From assembly GCA_031292695.1 (NCBI GenBank), contig JARLGS010000610.1, forward strand, positions 1 to 33,410: DNA of 33,410 bases. Direction: 5' to 3'. Source of the DNA: Mycobacterium sp. GTDB lineage: Bacteria; Actinomycetota; Actinomycetes; Mycobacteriales; Mycobacteriaceae. The notes under the pieces are model-generated. The model saw only the letters and a program-made list of their open reading frames with translations, was not told where the DNA came from and made no database searches. Position 1 is the stretch's first letter. Each line of letters starts with the position of its first letter. The translations under genes were made by a program, and so were the position numbers. This document shows positions 12,806 to 20,967 of this stretch, in pieces.

Positions 12806-13385
12806 ATCTACTGCTGGTCGCATCACCAACATGACCGCTTGCCGGGAGGTCTGATTGCAAATCCTCCGACCCAACCATCGCGGCCACATACCTACGCACG
12901 ACCATCTCCTCGGCTTTCGGGTCGGCCATCGGCCAGCACAGCAACGACAGCACCACTCGCACAATCCATTCCGCAAGCAGCGGATCGGCAATCCCCGACA
13001 ATTCGGCCGCAGCCCGCGCCAGCCGCGGCGAACGCAGGTCCACCGAGGCCCCGGCCCGGACCAAGCCGGTGGCCACCGCGTCGGCCCGCACCAGCCTGAC
13101 GGCGGACAGCACCGCGACGACGATCCGCTCGCGGCCCGAGTATCCGGATACGGCAGCGGTGATACCACTGCCTATTCGGGAGATCGCCCGGGCCAGCACA
13201 CCGTCGCGGAGCGCCTGCTTGCCGCCGACGTGCCGGTAGACCGTCGCCCGCGAGCACCCCACACTCGCGGCGATGTCGTCGACGCTGAGCCGGTCCAGTC
13301 CACGGGCAGCGGCGCTCTCGGCCGCTGCGGCATAGATCCGTTCCAATCCCGCGTCGCGGCGATCTGCCCCCACCAACCAATCCAC
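12795..13385 (-). CDS. TetR family transcriptional regulator
   Basis: This is a 196-residue TetR repressor. The N-terminal helix-turn-helix spans about residues 15-60 and includes LSVDDIAASVGCSRATVYRHVGGKQALRDGVL. A helical ligand-binding domain follows, with IVRVVLSLLCWP in a late helix. Start GTG 13385 is supported by a TAGTAT -10 element 6 nt upstream, implying a leaderless mRNA; no Shine-Dalgarno is seen. It is divergent from the P450 gene, the usual arrangement for a TetR that represses a neighbouring monooxygenase. Its 3' end is 4 nt before the PadR start on the same strand, so the two regulator genes may be co-transcribed. Confidence 0.9.
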   Translation of the reverse strand: MDWLVGADRRDAGLERIYAAAAESAAARGLDRLSVDDIAASVGCSRATVYRHVGGKQALRDGVLARAISRIGSGITAAVSGYSGRERIVVAVLSAVRLVRADAVATGLVRAGASVDLRSPRLARAAAELSGIADPLLAEWIVRVVLSLLCWPMADPKAEEMVVRRYVAAMVGSEDLQSDLPASGHVGDATSSRLLG

Positions 13386-13391
13386 GAGGTG

Positions 13392-13397
13392 ATACTA
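13392..13397 (-). promoter_or_regulatory. -10 element of the TetR gene (leaderless)
   Basis: TAGTAT on the minus strand ends 6 nt before the GTG start at 13385. Its -35 position overlaps the GTCTC/GAGAC inverted repeat at 13410-13424. Confidence 0.5.
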
Positions 13398-13409
13398 CTT
13401 GGTGAATTC

Positions 13410-13424
13410 GTCTCAGAACGAGAC
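13410..13424. promoter_or_regulatory. candidate TetR operator between tetR and the P450
   Basis: GTCTC-AGAAC-GAGAC is a perfect 5-bp inverted repeat placed over the -35 region of the TetR promoter. It is well placed for autorepression but lies about 70 bp upstream of the P450 -35 element. Confidence 0.35.
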
Positions 13425-13491
13425 ATTTTTCGTCCGTCATTCCGCGTCGTCGCAGCTCCGGGGTGGTACCTGAGACAGTCGCAGATCGCCC

Positions 13492-13521
13492 TTGACACAC
13501 GGGGCAGGGACACCCAAAACT
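13492..13521 (+). promoter_or_regulatory. promoter of the P450 gene (leaderless)
   Basis: A consensus -35 TTGACA (13492-13497), an 18-nt spacer and AAAACT (13516-13521) are followed after 6 nt by GTG 13528. This predicts transcription starting at the GTG. It also means that the in-frame TTG at 13492 is the -35 box rather than a start codon. Confidence 0.5.
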
Positions 13522-13527
13522 CAAGGC

Positions 13528-14727
13528 GTGCAAGCTGTTTCAGGCCTCTTGAGTCCGGCCACGCTGGACGACCCGTACCCGCTCTATGCGCAGCTGCGCG
13601 CCGATGGTCCGGTGCATCGGATCGCCGGCACCGATTTCTATCTGGCCACCACCTGGGAAGCCGTGCAGGAGGCCGCGGGCCGGCCCGACGACTTTTCGTC
13701 CAACCTGACCGCAACCCTCCTGCGCGACGGTGTGCAGACGTCGACCTTCGACCTCGGCGCGGTCAATACCGCAGGGCATGTACTGGCCACCGGTGACGAC
13801 CCGCTGCATGCGCAGCAGCGCAAGTTGGTGCTGCCGTCGCTGGTTGCCCGGCGCATCCAGGCCCTGGAGCCGGACCTCACCGACATCAGCCGTCGACTGT
13901 GGCACGCGGGTGCCGTCGACGGCCGCATCGAGTGGATGTCGGCCATGGGTGACCTGCTGCCGATGACGCTGGTGGCCAGGCTCATCGGACTGCCCGGCGA
14001 CGACGTGCCGCAGCTGGTGCAGTGGGGTTACGGCAGCACTGAACTGCTCGGCGGAGTGTTCGACCTGGAGCACATCGGCACCGCGGTCAGCACCTCAGCA
14101 CAGCTCGCCGGCTACCTGTACGGCAAGTTCACCGAGGCTCAGGCGAACCCCAACGACGACCTTCTCGGTGACCTGGCCCGTGCCGTCGCCGCCGATCAGA
14201 TCGCGGCCGAAGTCGCAGTGCTGATGCTGGTCCAGCTGGTCGGGGCCGGCGGCGAATCCACCGCTGGGCTGATCGGCAATGCCGCCCGGTTGCTCGCCAC
14301 CTTGCCGGACATCCAGGCACAGGTGCGCAGCGATCCGCGGCTGCTACCGGTGCTACTGGAGGAGACGCTGCGGCTGGAGTCGCCGTTCCGCAACCACCAC
14401 CGGCATGTCCGGGCCGCCACGACCCTGGCCGGGGTGCCGCTGCCCCGGGACGCTCACCTGCTGCTGATGTGGGGCTCGGCCAATCGCGACCCGGCCGCGT
14501 TCGACGACCCCGACCTGCTGCAGCTGGACCGGCCCAACCCGCGCAACCATCTGGCCTTCGGCAAGGGACTGCACTTCTGCGTCGGCGCCGCGCTGGCCCG
14601 TACCGAGGCCCGGATCGCGATCACCACGCTGTTGGCGGCCACCGACCGGTTCGAACTGGCGGACGCCGAATGGGTGCCCAGCATCATGGTGCGCCGACAC
14701 CGGCGCCTGGAGCTGCACTACCACTGA
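13528..14727 (+). CDS. cytochrome P450 monooxygenase
   Basis: This class I bacterial P450 has about 399 residues. The haem-binding signature is FGKGLHFCVG with the thiolate Cys at about residue 351. The K-helix ExxR is in EETLR, and the I-helix oxygen-activation segment reads GAGGESTAG. The N-terminal SPATLDDPYPLYAQLRADGP is typical of soluble mycobacterial P450s. It needs a ferredoxin and reductase, neither of which is in the window. GTG 13528 is chosen because a -35/-10 pair points to it; TTG 13492 would add 12 residues but overlaps the -35. It overlaps the convergent TRIC-like gene by 10 nt. The divergent TetR gene is its likely regulator. The substrate is unknown. Confidence 0.93.
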   Translation: MQAVSGLLSPATLDDPYPLYAQLRADGPVHRIAGTDFYLATTWEAVQEAAGRPDDFSSNLTATLLRDGVQTSTFDLGAVNTAGHVLATGDDPLHAQQRKLVLPSLVARRIQALEPDLTDISRRLWHAGAVDGRIEWMSAMGDLLPMTLVARLIGLPGDDVPQLVQWGYGSTELLGGVFDLEHIGTAVSTSAQLAGYLYGKFTEAQANPNDDLLGDLARAVAADQIAAEVAVLMLVQLVGAGGESTAGLIGNAARLLATLPDIQAQVRSDPRLLPVLLEETLRLESPFRNHHRHVRAATTLAGVPLPRDAHLLLMWGSANRDPAAFDDPDLLQLDRPNPRNHLAFGKGLHFCVGAALARTEARIAITTLLAATDRFELADAEWVPSIMVRRHRRLELHYH

Positions 14728-15428
14728 TCGTCACCGGTGCTGCCGTCACGCACCATCCGCACCACGATGCGCGGCAGCCGCTGCCCCGGCCGGCGGGAAA
14801 AGCTGTACTCCCAGGACAGGCCACCCCACAACTGCCAGCCGCGGCGCCGGGCGATCAGGCATAACGCCGCGCCCACCGCCGTACCGACCAAGACGCCGGT
14901 CTGCGCGAGCCCGACGTACCAGAATCCGGTCACCACCGCGCTGGCCGCCAGCGCACTCGTCGCATACAACGTGTTACCGCCGAAAATCTGCGGCACCCGG
15001 TGCGCGGTCAAGTCGCGCAAGGTCCCGCCGCCGACCGCGGTGATCGTGCCCAGCAGCAGGGCCGGCACCCAGCCGAGGCCCAGTGCCAGCGTCTTCTGAG
15101 CGCCCGCGGTGGCCCAGCAGCCGAGGGCCAACGCGTCGACATATGGGAACACCCCGTGCCAGGCACGGCCGCCGATGGGCATCAGGAAAGCGATCACCGC
15201 TCCGATCACCGCGCACAACGCGTAGCGGAAGTCGGTGAGCGCGACCGGGGGTCCGTGCTGCAGCAGGGTGTCCCGGATGATGCCGCCGCCCAGACCGGAC
15301 AGCAGTGCCAGCGTCAGGAACCCGATCGGATCCATCCGCTCGTCGCGCGCGACGATGCCACCCAGGATCGCGTTGGTGAGCACTCCGGCGAGGTCGATGA
15401 CCGCGAACAGCTCACCGATGGTCGACAC
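14718..15428 (-). CDS. TRIC/YadS-type (UPF0126) membrane channel protein
   Basis: This is a 236-residue membrane protein made of two homologous three-helix halves plus a seventh helix, the fold of prokaryotic TRIC cation channels. Each half carries the signature glycine-kinked motif, GGGIIRD at about 47-53 and GGGTLRD at about 133-139. Hydrophobic stretches cover most of residues 8-200, and the C-terminal 30 residues are basic and cytosolic. Start GTG 15428 gives MSTIGELFAVIDLAG, the normal N-terminus. Its stop overlaps the P450 stop region. It follows the DUF2469 gene by 8 nt on the same strand, so it is probably the last gene of the rplS-lepB-rnhB-DUF2469 group. Confidence 0.88.
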   Translation of the reverse strand: MSTIGELFAVIDLAGVLTNAILGGIVARDERMDPIGFLTLALLSGLGGGIIRDTLLQHGPPVALTDFRYALCAVIGAVIAFLMPIGGRAWHGVFPYVDALALGCWATAGAQKTLALGLGWVPALLLGTITAVGGGTLRDLTAHRVPQIFGGNTLYATSALAASAVVTGFWYVGLAQTGVLVGTAVGAALCLIARRRGWQLWGGLSWEYSFSRRPGQRLPRIVVRMVRDGSTGDDQW

Positions 15429-15436
15429 GGCTGCGG

Positions 15437-15742
15437 CTATTCGGGCAGGCGCAGCTCGGGTTTCTCGACCTCTTCGATGTTGACATCTTTGAAGGTGATG
15501 ACCCGGACCTGCTTGACGAACCGCGCCGGCCGGTACATGTCCCAGACCCAGGCGTCGGCCAGCCGCAGCTCGAAGTAGACCTCGCCGTCCGCGTTGCGCG
15601 GGATCAGCTCGACGCTGTTGGCCAGGTAGAAGCGCCGCTCGGTCTCCACGACATAACTGAACTGCCCGACGATGTCCTTGTACTCGCGGTACAGCGAGAG
15701 CTCCATCTCGGTTTCATACTTCTCGAGATCCTCGGCACTCAT
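15437..15742 (-). CDS. DUF2469 conserved protein (Rv2901c-type)
   Basis: This 101-residue actinobacterial protein has the very conserved sequence MSAEDLEKYETEMEL...VETERRFYLANSVE...DAWVWDMYRPARFVKQVRV. Function is unknown. It is small, charged and predicted cytosolic. ATG 15742 is used because homologues begin MSAEDLEKYE; a GTG at 15748 would add two residues. It is conserved immediately downstream of rnhB in mycobacteria, and the 65-nt gap here holds no other gene. Confidence 0.95.
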   Translation of the reverse strand: MSAEDLEKYETEMELSLYREYKDIVGQFSYVVETERRFYLANSVELIPRNADGEVYFELRLADAWVWDMYRPARFVKQVRVITFKDVNIEEVEKPELRLPE

Positions 15743-15807
15743 CGGCACAGACTCATCAGTTCAGTGGTCCTTCGGTTTTCGGCGGCCATGATTGTTTCCA
15801 TTTTTCC

Positions 15808-16524
15808 TTACCCGGATCGGCAGCGCTGACCTATTGCGGGGTTGACCGCCACCTTGCGCACATTGGCGAACGAGAACCGGTGCTCCGGGCACGGTCCGAG
15901 CTCAGACAGTGCCGCGGTGTGCGCTGCGGTGCTGTACCCCTTGTGCTCGGCGAACCCGTAACCGGGATGCACATCGTCCATCTCGACCATCAGTCTGTCG
16001 CGGCTGACCTTGGCCAACACACTCGCCGCGGCGATGCAGGCGGCCGCGGCGTCCCCGCTGACCACCGGCAGCGACGGAACCGACAGGCCTGGCACCCGGA
16101 ACCCGTCCGAGAGCACGTAGCCCGGGCGCATCGGCAGACCGGCGATCGCGCGGCGCATGCCTTCGATGTTGGCGATGTGCACACCACGTCGGTCCACCTC
16201 GACCGACGGGATGAACACCACGTGGTAGGCCAGCGCGTACCGCCGGATCAACGGGAACAGCCGTTCCCGTTCGGCTTCGGTAAGCTTCTTCGAATCATCA
16301 AGTGCCGCAAGGCTTTCCAACCGATTCGGCCCCAGCACGCAGGCCGCCACCACCAACGGGCCCGCACAGGCGCCGCGGCCCACCTCGTCCACCCCGGCGA
16401 CCGGACCCAGCCCGCTGCGGTACAGCGCAGACTCGAGTGTGCGCAGGCCCGCGGACTTGCGGATCACCGCGCGTGGCGGCCACCCCGATGAGCGCTCGCG
16501 CGAAGAGGCGTCAACCCGCGGCAA
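15808..16524 (-). CDS. rnhB: ribonuclease HII
   Basis: This is a 238-residue RNase HII, which cuts RNA in RNA-DNA hybrids and starts ribonucleotide excision. The catalytic VDEVGRG (Asp46, Glu47), the ALDDSKKL motif, LSDG (Asp140) and the VSRD segment (Asp176) are all visible, as is HKGYST. The start is TTG 16524, supported by AGAGG 6 nt upstream, which itself overlaps the lepB stop codon. The first 19 residues are less conserved. It follows lepB by 9 nt, so it is translationally close to it. Confidence 0.95.
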   Translation of the reverse strand: MPRVDASSRERSSGWPPRAVIRKSAGLRTLESALYRSGLGPVAGVDEVGRGACAGPLVVAACVLGPNRLESLAALDDSKKLTEAERERLFPLIRRYALAYHVVFIPSVEVDRRGVHIANIEGMRRAIAGLPMRPGYVLSDGFRVPGLSVPSLPVVSGDAAAACIAAASVLAKVSRDRLMVEMDDVHPGYGFAEHKGYSTAAHTAALSELGPCPEHRFSFANVRKVAVNPAIGQRCRSG

Positions 16525-16533
16525 CGCAAACCT

Positions 16534-17391
16534 CTAGTGACCGGTCTGCGGGTTGACCGTGAGCACACCGCCCCAGCGCGACGGCGGCCAGGCGATGAAA
16601 CGGGCTTTACCGATCACATTGGATACCGGCACCGTGCCGGCGGTCGGGTCACCGGTGCACAGCAGACCCTTGAGGGCGTCGGCGGGCACGTTGGTGCAAT
16701 GCGCACGCGAGTCCGCTGAGTGGGTTCGGTTGTCCCCCATCACCCAAATCCGGCCGTCCGGCACCTTCACCGGGCCGAACTCGTTGCCCAGGCACGGATA
16801 CACAGCCGGGTCGGCCATCATCGTCGCCGGATCGAGGTACGGCTCGGTGAGCTTCTTGCCGTCGACGGTCAGACCGGTCGCAGCGCGACATTCCACGGTC
16901 TGTCCACCAACCGCGATAACTCGCTTGACCAGGTCATTCTCGTCGGGCGGCACAAAACCGACGACCGAGAGCGCATCCTGGATGGTGCGCAGGGTCGGGT
17001 TGCTCGAACGGATCGATTTGTAGCCGATGTTCCAGTTCGGCGGGCCCTTGAACACGACGACGTCACCGGGCTCCGGCTCGCTGAACCGGTAGACCATCTT
17101 GTCGACCATGATCCGGTCACCGACGCAGCCGGTGCAGCCGTGCAACGTCGGCTCCATCGACTCGGACGGAATCAGGTACGGTCGCGCCACGAAGGTCAGC
17201 ACGACGTAGTACAGCAGCACCGCGATGACCACCAGGATGGCGCCCTCACGGAACGCCGCGAACCGCGGCTTCTGGATTTCGGCCGGGTTGTCACCGGCCT
17301 CGCCGTCAGAGTCGCCGCTGCCCGCGGTCACTTCATCCGCGGGTGCGACGGGCTCGTCCTTGATGGGGCTGTCTTCGCTCGGGCCGGTCAC
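16534..17391 (-). CDS. lepB: signal peptidase I
   Basis: This is a 285-residue type I signal peptidase, which cleaves Sec and Tat signal peptides at the outer face of the membrane. An acidic N-terminal tail of about 45 residues precedes one transmembrane helix (about 50-69). The catalytic Ser78 is in PSESMEPT and the general base Lys156 in DLVKRVIA. The GDNRTHSADSR box is also present. Cysteine pairs in the exported domain (CTGC, ECRA, YPC) may form disulfides. Start GTG 17391. It lies 43 nt after rplS on the same strand, the usual mycobacterial order. Confidence 0.96.
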   Translation of the reverse strand: MTGPSEDSPIKDEPVAPADEVTAGSGDSDGEAGDNPAEIQKPRFAAFREGAILVVIAVLLYYVVLTFVARPYLIPSESMEPTLHGCTGCVGDRIMVDKMVYRFSEPEPGDVVVFKGPPNWNIGYKSIRSSNPTLRTIQDALSVVGFVPPDENDLVKRVIAVGGQTVECRAATGLTVDGKKLTEPYLDPATMMADPAVYPCLGNEFGPVKVPDGRIWVMGDNRTHSADSRAHCTNVPADALKGLLCTGDPTAGTVPVSNVIGKARFIAWPPSRWGGVLTVNPQTGH

Positions 17392-17434
17392 GGCACCAGG
17401 CTAATCAGTGTGGCAACGATGTCGCCGACGCGGA

Positions 17435-17776
17435 TCAGCGCTTCTCCTTGATCTTGGCCTTCTTGCCACGGAGCTCGCGCAGGAAGTACAGCTTCGCGCG
17501 ACGCACGTCACCACGGGTGACGACGTCGATGTGGTCGATGTTCGGCGAGTGCACCGGGAAGGTCCGCTCGACGCCGACGCCGTAGCTCTCCTTGCGGACG
17601 GTGAAGGTCTCGCTGATGCCGCCACCCTGACGACGGATCACGACACCCTTGAACACCTGGATCCGGTGCTTGTTGCCTTCGATGACCTTGACGTGCACAT
17701 TCAAGGTGTCGCCGGGGTTGAAGGCCGGGATGTCGTCGCGCAGCGACGCCTGGTCGACGAAGTCCAGCGTTTTCAT
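17435..17776 (-). CDS. rplS: 50S ribosomal protein L19
   Basis: This 113-residue bL19 protein sits at the 30S/50S interface. Recognisable stretches are [19 protein letters not shown] near the start, [16 protein letters not shown], and the basic tail [24 protein letters not shown] 17776 has AAGGAAG about 8 nt upstream and matches the family N-terminus. The upstream frame is open but carries no recognisable sequence. It heads the rplS-lepB-rnhB group. Confidence 0.97.
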   Translation of the reverse strand: MKTLDFVDQASLRDDIPAFNPGDTLNVHVKVIEGNKHRIQVFKGVVIRRQGGGISETFTVRKESYGVGVERTFPVHSPNIDHIDVVTRGDVRRAKLYFLRELRGKKAKIKEKR

Positions 17777-17896
17777 CGGTGACACTTCCTTGTTAGCTCG
17801 CGGCCACAGCCGTCGGGTGCCTATGTGGCGTGACGGAAGAGCCATTCTCTTTTCGGACGTACTTGGGCGGATGCCGCAGCGGGCGGGGACACATCC

Positions 17897-17957
17897 AGAC
17901 AGACGCCGACCCCGCGCCAAGCGCGGACAACTGCTCAATTGTGCCAGACAGGCGCCG
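17897..17957. repeat. repeat-hairpin-repeat element upstream of rplS
   Basis: CCAGACAGACGCCG (17897-17910) and CCAGACAGGCGCCG (17944-17957) differ at one position and stand 47 bp apart. Between them is a perfect stem CCGCGC-CAA-GCGCGG at 17914-17928. On the rplS strand it lies about 120-180 nt before the start codon, in the promoter or long leader. I know of no described element with this form. Confidence 0.45.
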
Positions 17958-18048
17958 GGTGACGAAATCGTGATGTTACGGCGGCGATGCAGTGGACATC
18001 ACACCCACACACAGTCACATCCGCCACACGTAACCCAGCTTCACCGGT

Positions 18049-18054
18049 TACGCT
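18049..18054 (+). promoter_or_regulatory. -10 element of lppW
   Basis: TACGCT lies about 42 nt before the lppW ATG, giving a leader of roughly 36 nt with AAGGAGA at 18086-18092 as ribosome binding site. No clear -35. Confidence 0.4.
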
Positions 18055-18096
18055 GATCCACCGGAATTTTGTCCACCGTTCCGCCAAGGAGACCCC

Positions 18097-19017
18097 ATGC
18101 GCCCGCAGCAGTTAAAGCTGCTGAGCCTCATCGCGGCCACTGCAGCGATGATGCTCACGGCTGGCTGCGAAGCGAAAGTCTACGGCGCGCCACCACCAAA
18201 CCGGATCGAGCTCACGCTCGTCCCGGTGGTCACGTCCGCCGAGCTCCCTGAGGCGCCCGCCGGAGAGGCTCCAGTGGCTCTGCCGGGCCTTGATGCGCGG
18301 GAACGCCGGGCGACCACCGACGCGGCGAATGTCGGCGCCACGATCAGCGCCGCAGTGCTCGATCGGGACACCGGTCAGATGACCACCACCGGCGACAACG
18401 CGTCGATGCCGATCGCGTCGGTGGCCAAGCTGTTCATCGCCGACGACCTGCTGTTGCAGGAGGCCAAGGGCCAAACCGAGCTCACTGCGGCAGATCGTCA
18501 GGCTATGGACACCATGCTTCGCTCGTCCGACGACTCGGCCGCCGAGTCGTTCTGGAACCGCAGCGGCGGCAACGACATCATCACGCGCATCACAGCTCGC
18601 TACGGGCTGACCGGAACGTCGGTGCCCTATGACGGCCACTGGTGGAACACCTTGAGCACTGTCACCGACCTGGTGCACTACTACGACCAACTGCTCGGCG
18701 GCACCGGCGGCCTCCCGCCGGAACGGGCCAGCATCATCTTGTCGAACCTGGCCGCATCCACGGCCACCGGTGCCGACGGCTACCCACAGCGCTTCGGTAT
18801 CCCGGACGGGCTGTACGGCGAACCCGTTGCGGTCAAGCAAGGCTGGATGCCCCAGTGGAACGGCAACAACTGGATGCACATGTCCACCGGGGTGATCGGC
18901 GCGGACCGGCGCTACGTGATGGCCATCGGCTCGCTGCAGCCGACTGACGACAGCACTGCCAGGGCCACCATCACCGACGCCGTCAAGACAATTTTCCCGG
19001 GCGGCCGAGTCAGCTAG
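18097..19017 (+). CDS. lppW: lipoprotein LppW, beta-lactamase/serine hydrolase-like
   Basis: This 306-residue exported lipoprotein has a signal peptide ending in the lipobox LTAGC with the lipidated Cys at 24. The mature part resembles class A beta-lactamase or penicillin-binding folds. The SxxK motif is SVAK (Ser108, Lys111). The SDN-like position reads SDDS (about 144-147), and the third motif is KQG (247-249) instead of KTG. Activity is therefore uncertain; relatives are described as non-classical serine hydrolases of the cell envelope. ATG 18097 has a strong AAGGAGA 4 nt upstream. It is transcribed away from rplS and overlaps the trmD stop by 3 nt. The position between rplS and trmD matches Rv2905. 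Confidence 0.93.
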   Translation: MRPQQLKLLSLIAATAAMMLTAGCEAKVYGAPPPNRIELTLVPVVTSAELPEAPAGEAPVALPGLDARERRATTDAANVGATISAAVLDRDTGQMTTTGDNASMPIASVAKLFIADDLLLQEAKGQTELTAADRQAMDTMLRSSDDSAAESFWNRSGGNDIITRITARYGLTGTSVPYDGHWWNTLSTVTDLVHYYDQLLGGTGGLPPERASIILSNLAASTATGADGYPQRFGIPDGLYGEPVAVKQGWMPQWNGNNWMHMSTGVIGADRRYVMAIGSLQPTDDSTARATITDAVKTIFPGGRVS

Positions 19018-19712
19018 TCGCTCAGGAGATCCGGGCGTCGTTCGCGGGTCCGCTGCAATCCCTGTTCGCGGCGCCAGGCTGCCACCTTGGCGTGGTCGCC
19101 GGAGAGCAACACCGGCGGCACCTCGAGGTCACGCCAGATCGGCGGCCGGGTGTAGCTCGGCCCCTCCAGCACTCCCCCGACGTGTGCCGAATGCGAATCA
19201 TCCTGGTGCGAAACGGGATTGCCCAACACCTCGGGTAGCAGTCGGACCACCGCCTCGATCATCACCAGGGCCGCCGACTCCCCACCGGGCAGCACGTAGT
19301 CGCCGATCGACACCTCTTCGACCCGCATTCGACGGGCGGCATCATCGGCGACCCGCTGGTCGATGCCCTCGTATCGTCCGCAGGCGAAGACCAGGTGGGA
19401 TTCGGCCGTCCAGCGGTGCGCATCGGCCTGGGTGAACAGCCGGCCCGCGGGCGTCGGCACCACCAAAACCGTTTCCTGCGTACAGATTTCGTCGAGCGCC
19501 GCACCCCAGATCGGGGCCTTCATCACCATGCCCGGCCCACCGCCGTACGGCGAGTCGTCGACCGATTTGTGGATGTCATGGGTCCAGCGCCGCAGGTCGT
19601 GTACACCGAGTTCGACGATGCCGGCGTCAATCGCTTTGCCGGGCAGGGATTGCCGCAGCGCGTCGAGGTACGCGGGAAATATGGTGACGACATCAATGCG
19701 CACGGAACGCAT
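19014..19712 (-). CDS. trmD: tRNA (guanine-N1-)-methyltransferase
   Basis: This is a 232-residue SPOUT-class enzyme that methylates G37 of tRNAs reading CNN codons, using S-adenosylmethionine, to prevent frameshifting. Motifs visible are the N-terminal RIDVVTIFP, SPYGGGPGMVMK, the knot segments CGRYEGIDQRV and SIGDYVLPGGESAALV, and the C-terminal PSYTRPPIW...VLLSGDH. ATG 19712 follows the rimM stop by 3 nt with GAGTGAGGG upstream, so it is translationally coupled. It is the last gene of the rpsP-khpA-rimM-trmD operon. Confidence 0.97.
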   Translation of the reverse strand: MRSVRIDVVTIFPAYLDALRQSLPGKAIDAGIVELGVHDLRRWTHDIHKSVDDSPYGGGPGMVMKAPIWGAALDEICTQETVLVVPTPAGRLFTQADAHRWTAESHLVFACGRYEGIDQRVADDAARRMRVEEVSIGDYVLPGGESAALVMIEAVVRLLPEVLGNPVSHQDDSHSAHVGGVLEGPSYTRPPIWRDLEVPPVLLSGDHAKVAAWRREQGLQRTRERRPDLLSD

Positions 19713-19715
19713 CCC

Positions 19716-20246
19716 TCACTCCAGTTCGAGCAGACCGTCGGGCGGGTCGATCTCCACCAGGGAATCGGCCAGCGACACCGTCGGCACCATCGCGGTGACG
19801 AACGGCACCAGCACCTCTTTGCCGGATTCGGTTCGCACCGAAAGCAATTCGCCGCCCGGGGTGTGCAGCACCTCGATCACCACACCGACCTCGACGCCGT
19901 CGACCGTACGCACCTTCAGCCCCTCGAGCTGATGGTCGTAGAACTCGTCGGGCTCGTCAATCGGCGGCAGATCGGCGGTACTCACCAGGAACAGGGTGCC
20001 GCGCATCTCGTCCGCAGCATTGCGGTCGGTGATCCCGACCAGCCGCACCAGCAGCCGGCCGCCGTGCTCACGCGCGGATTCGACCACGTAGGTACGTTCG
20101 GCGCGCTCGGCAGCACGCGCGCCGGGCTTGCCACGCAGCGATGACCCCGGCGAGAACCGCTCGCCGGGGTCATCGGTACGTACTTCGACGACAACCTCGC
20201 CGCTGATGCCATGCGCCTTGACGACGCGGCCGACCACGAGGTCCAT
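19716..20246 (-). CDS. rimM: 16S rRNA processing protein RimM
   Basis: This 176-residue ribosome maturation factor binds S19 and helps fold the 30S head. The N-terminal domain starts [24 protein letters not shown], and the C-terminal PRC-barrel contains [12 protein letters not shown] and [15 protein letters not shown] 20246 lies 17 nt after the KH gene stop. Its length is typical. Confidence 0.96.
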   Translation of the reverse strand: MDLVVGRVVKAHGISGEVVVEVRTDDPGERFSPGSSLRGKPGARAAERAERTYVVESAREHGGRLLVRLVGITDRNAADEMRGTLFLVSTADLPPIDEPDEFYDHQLEGLKVRTVDGVEVGVVIEVLHTPGGELLSVRTESGKEVLVPFVTAMVPTVSLADSLVEIDPPDGLLELE

Positions 20247-20263
20247 GTCCGCCTTACTTCGAG

Positions 20264-20506
20264 TTACTGGTCGGTGTCCACCACGTCGACGCGGATGCCC
20301 CGGCCGCCGATGCCGGCAACCAGGGTGCGCAGCGCCGTGGCGGTACGACCGCCACGGCCGATGACCTTGCCCAGGTCATCGGGGTGCACGTGCACCTCGA
20401 CGGTGCGGCCGCGCCGGCTGGTCACCATGTCGACGCGGACATCGTCGGGGTTGTCGACGATCCCGCGGACCAGATGCTCGACGGCGTCGACGACGACGCT
20501 GCTCAT
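20264..20506 (-). CDS. khpA: KH-domain RNA-binding protein KhpA
   Basis: This is an 80-residue single KH-domain protein with the GxxG loop as [13 protein letters not shown] and the typical N-terminus [20 protein letters not shown]. KhpA proteins bind structured RNA and, in other Gram-positives, work with KhpB in cell-division control. ATG 20506 overlaps the rpsP stop by 4 nt (ATGA), showing translational coupling. It corresponds to Rv2908c. Confidence 0.95.
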   Translation of the reverse strand: MSSVVVDAVEHLVRGIVDNPDDVRVDMVTSRRGRTVEVHVHPDDLGKVIGRGGRTATALRTLVAGIGGRGIRVDVVDTDQ

Positions 20507-20967
20507 TCGGCGGGCGCTTCGGCCTCAGCCTCGGCGGCCTCAGCCTCGGCGGCGGCTTCCGCGGGAGCCTCTTCCTTCTTGTCCTTGCGCTTCTTCAAGG
20601 TGACGGCCTCGCCGGCCGGCGCTGCGTCGGCGTTGGCCAGCGCGGCGTTGAAGAGGTCCAGCTTGGACGGCTTGGGCTCCTTGACCTTCAGCGTGCCCTC
20701 GGCGCCCGGCAGGCCCTTGAACTTCTGCCAGTCACCGGTGATCTTCAGCAGGGCGGCAACGGGCTCGGTCGGCTGTGCGCCGACGCCCAGCCAGTACTGC
20801 GCGCGCTCCGAATCGATCTCGATCAGGCTCGGCTCTTCCTTCGGGTGGTAGCGGCCGATGACCTCGATGGCGCGGCCGTCGCGGCGGGTGCGCGCGTCGG
20901 CGACGATGATGCGGTACTGCGGGTTGCGAATCTTGCCAAGCCGGGTGAGCTTGATCTTGACAGCCAT
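20503..20967 (-). CDS. rpsP: 30S ribosomal protein S16 with acidic Ala/Glu-rich tail
   Basis: This 154-residue bS16 protein has the conserved core [20 protein letters not shown]...[15 protein letters not shown] and [13 protein letters not shown]. Residues after about 85 form an actinobacterial extension, ending in a Lys-rich patch and an AEAEA-type tail encoded partly by a perfect 15-bp tandem duplication (20521-20550). ATG 20967 has AGGAG about 9 nt upstream. It is the first gene of the rpsP-khpA-rimM-trmD operon. The tail is probably disordered. Confidence 0.96.
   Translation of the reverse strand: MAVKIKLTRLGKIRNPQYRIIVADARTRRDGRAIEVIGRYHPKEEPSLIEIDSERAQYWLGVGAQPTEPVAALLKITGDWQKFKGLPGAEGTLKVKEPKPSKLDLFNAALANADAAPAGEAVTLKKRKDKKEEAPAEAAAEAEAAEAEAEAPAE
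20521..20550. repeat. perfect 15-bp tandem duplication in the rpsP 3' end
   Basis: The unit GGCCTCAGCCTCGGC occurs twice back to back and encodes the Ala/Glu tail of S16 in frame. Gain or loss of a unit would keep the reading frame, so strain length variation is possible. Confidence 0.8.

Larger units (their letters stand above)
17777..18096. other. 320-bp rplS/lppW divergent intergenic region
   Basis: No coding sequence is apparent. On the right it holds the lppW promoter (TACGCT at 18049) and ribosome binding site. The centre carries a hairpin flanked by two near-identical 14-bp repeats, described separately. The rplS promoter must lie here, but no clear -35/-10 pair could be picked. Confidence 0.6.
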
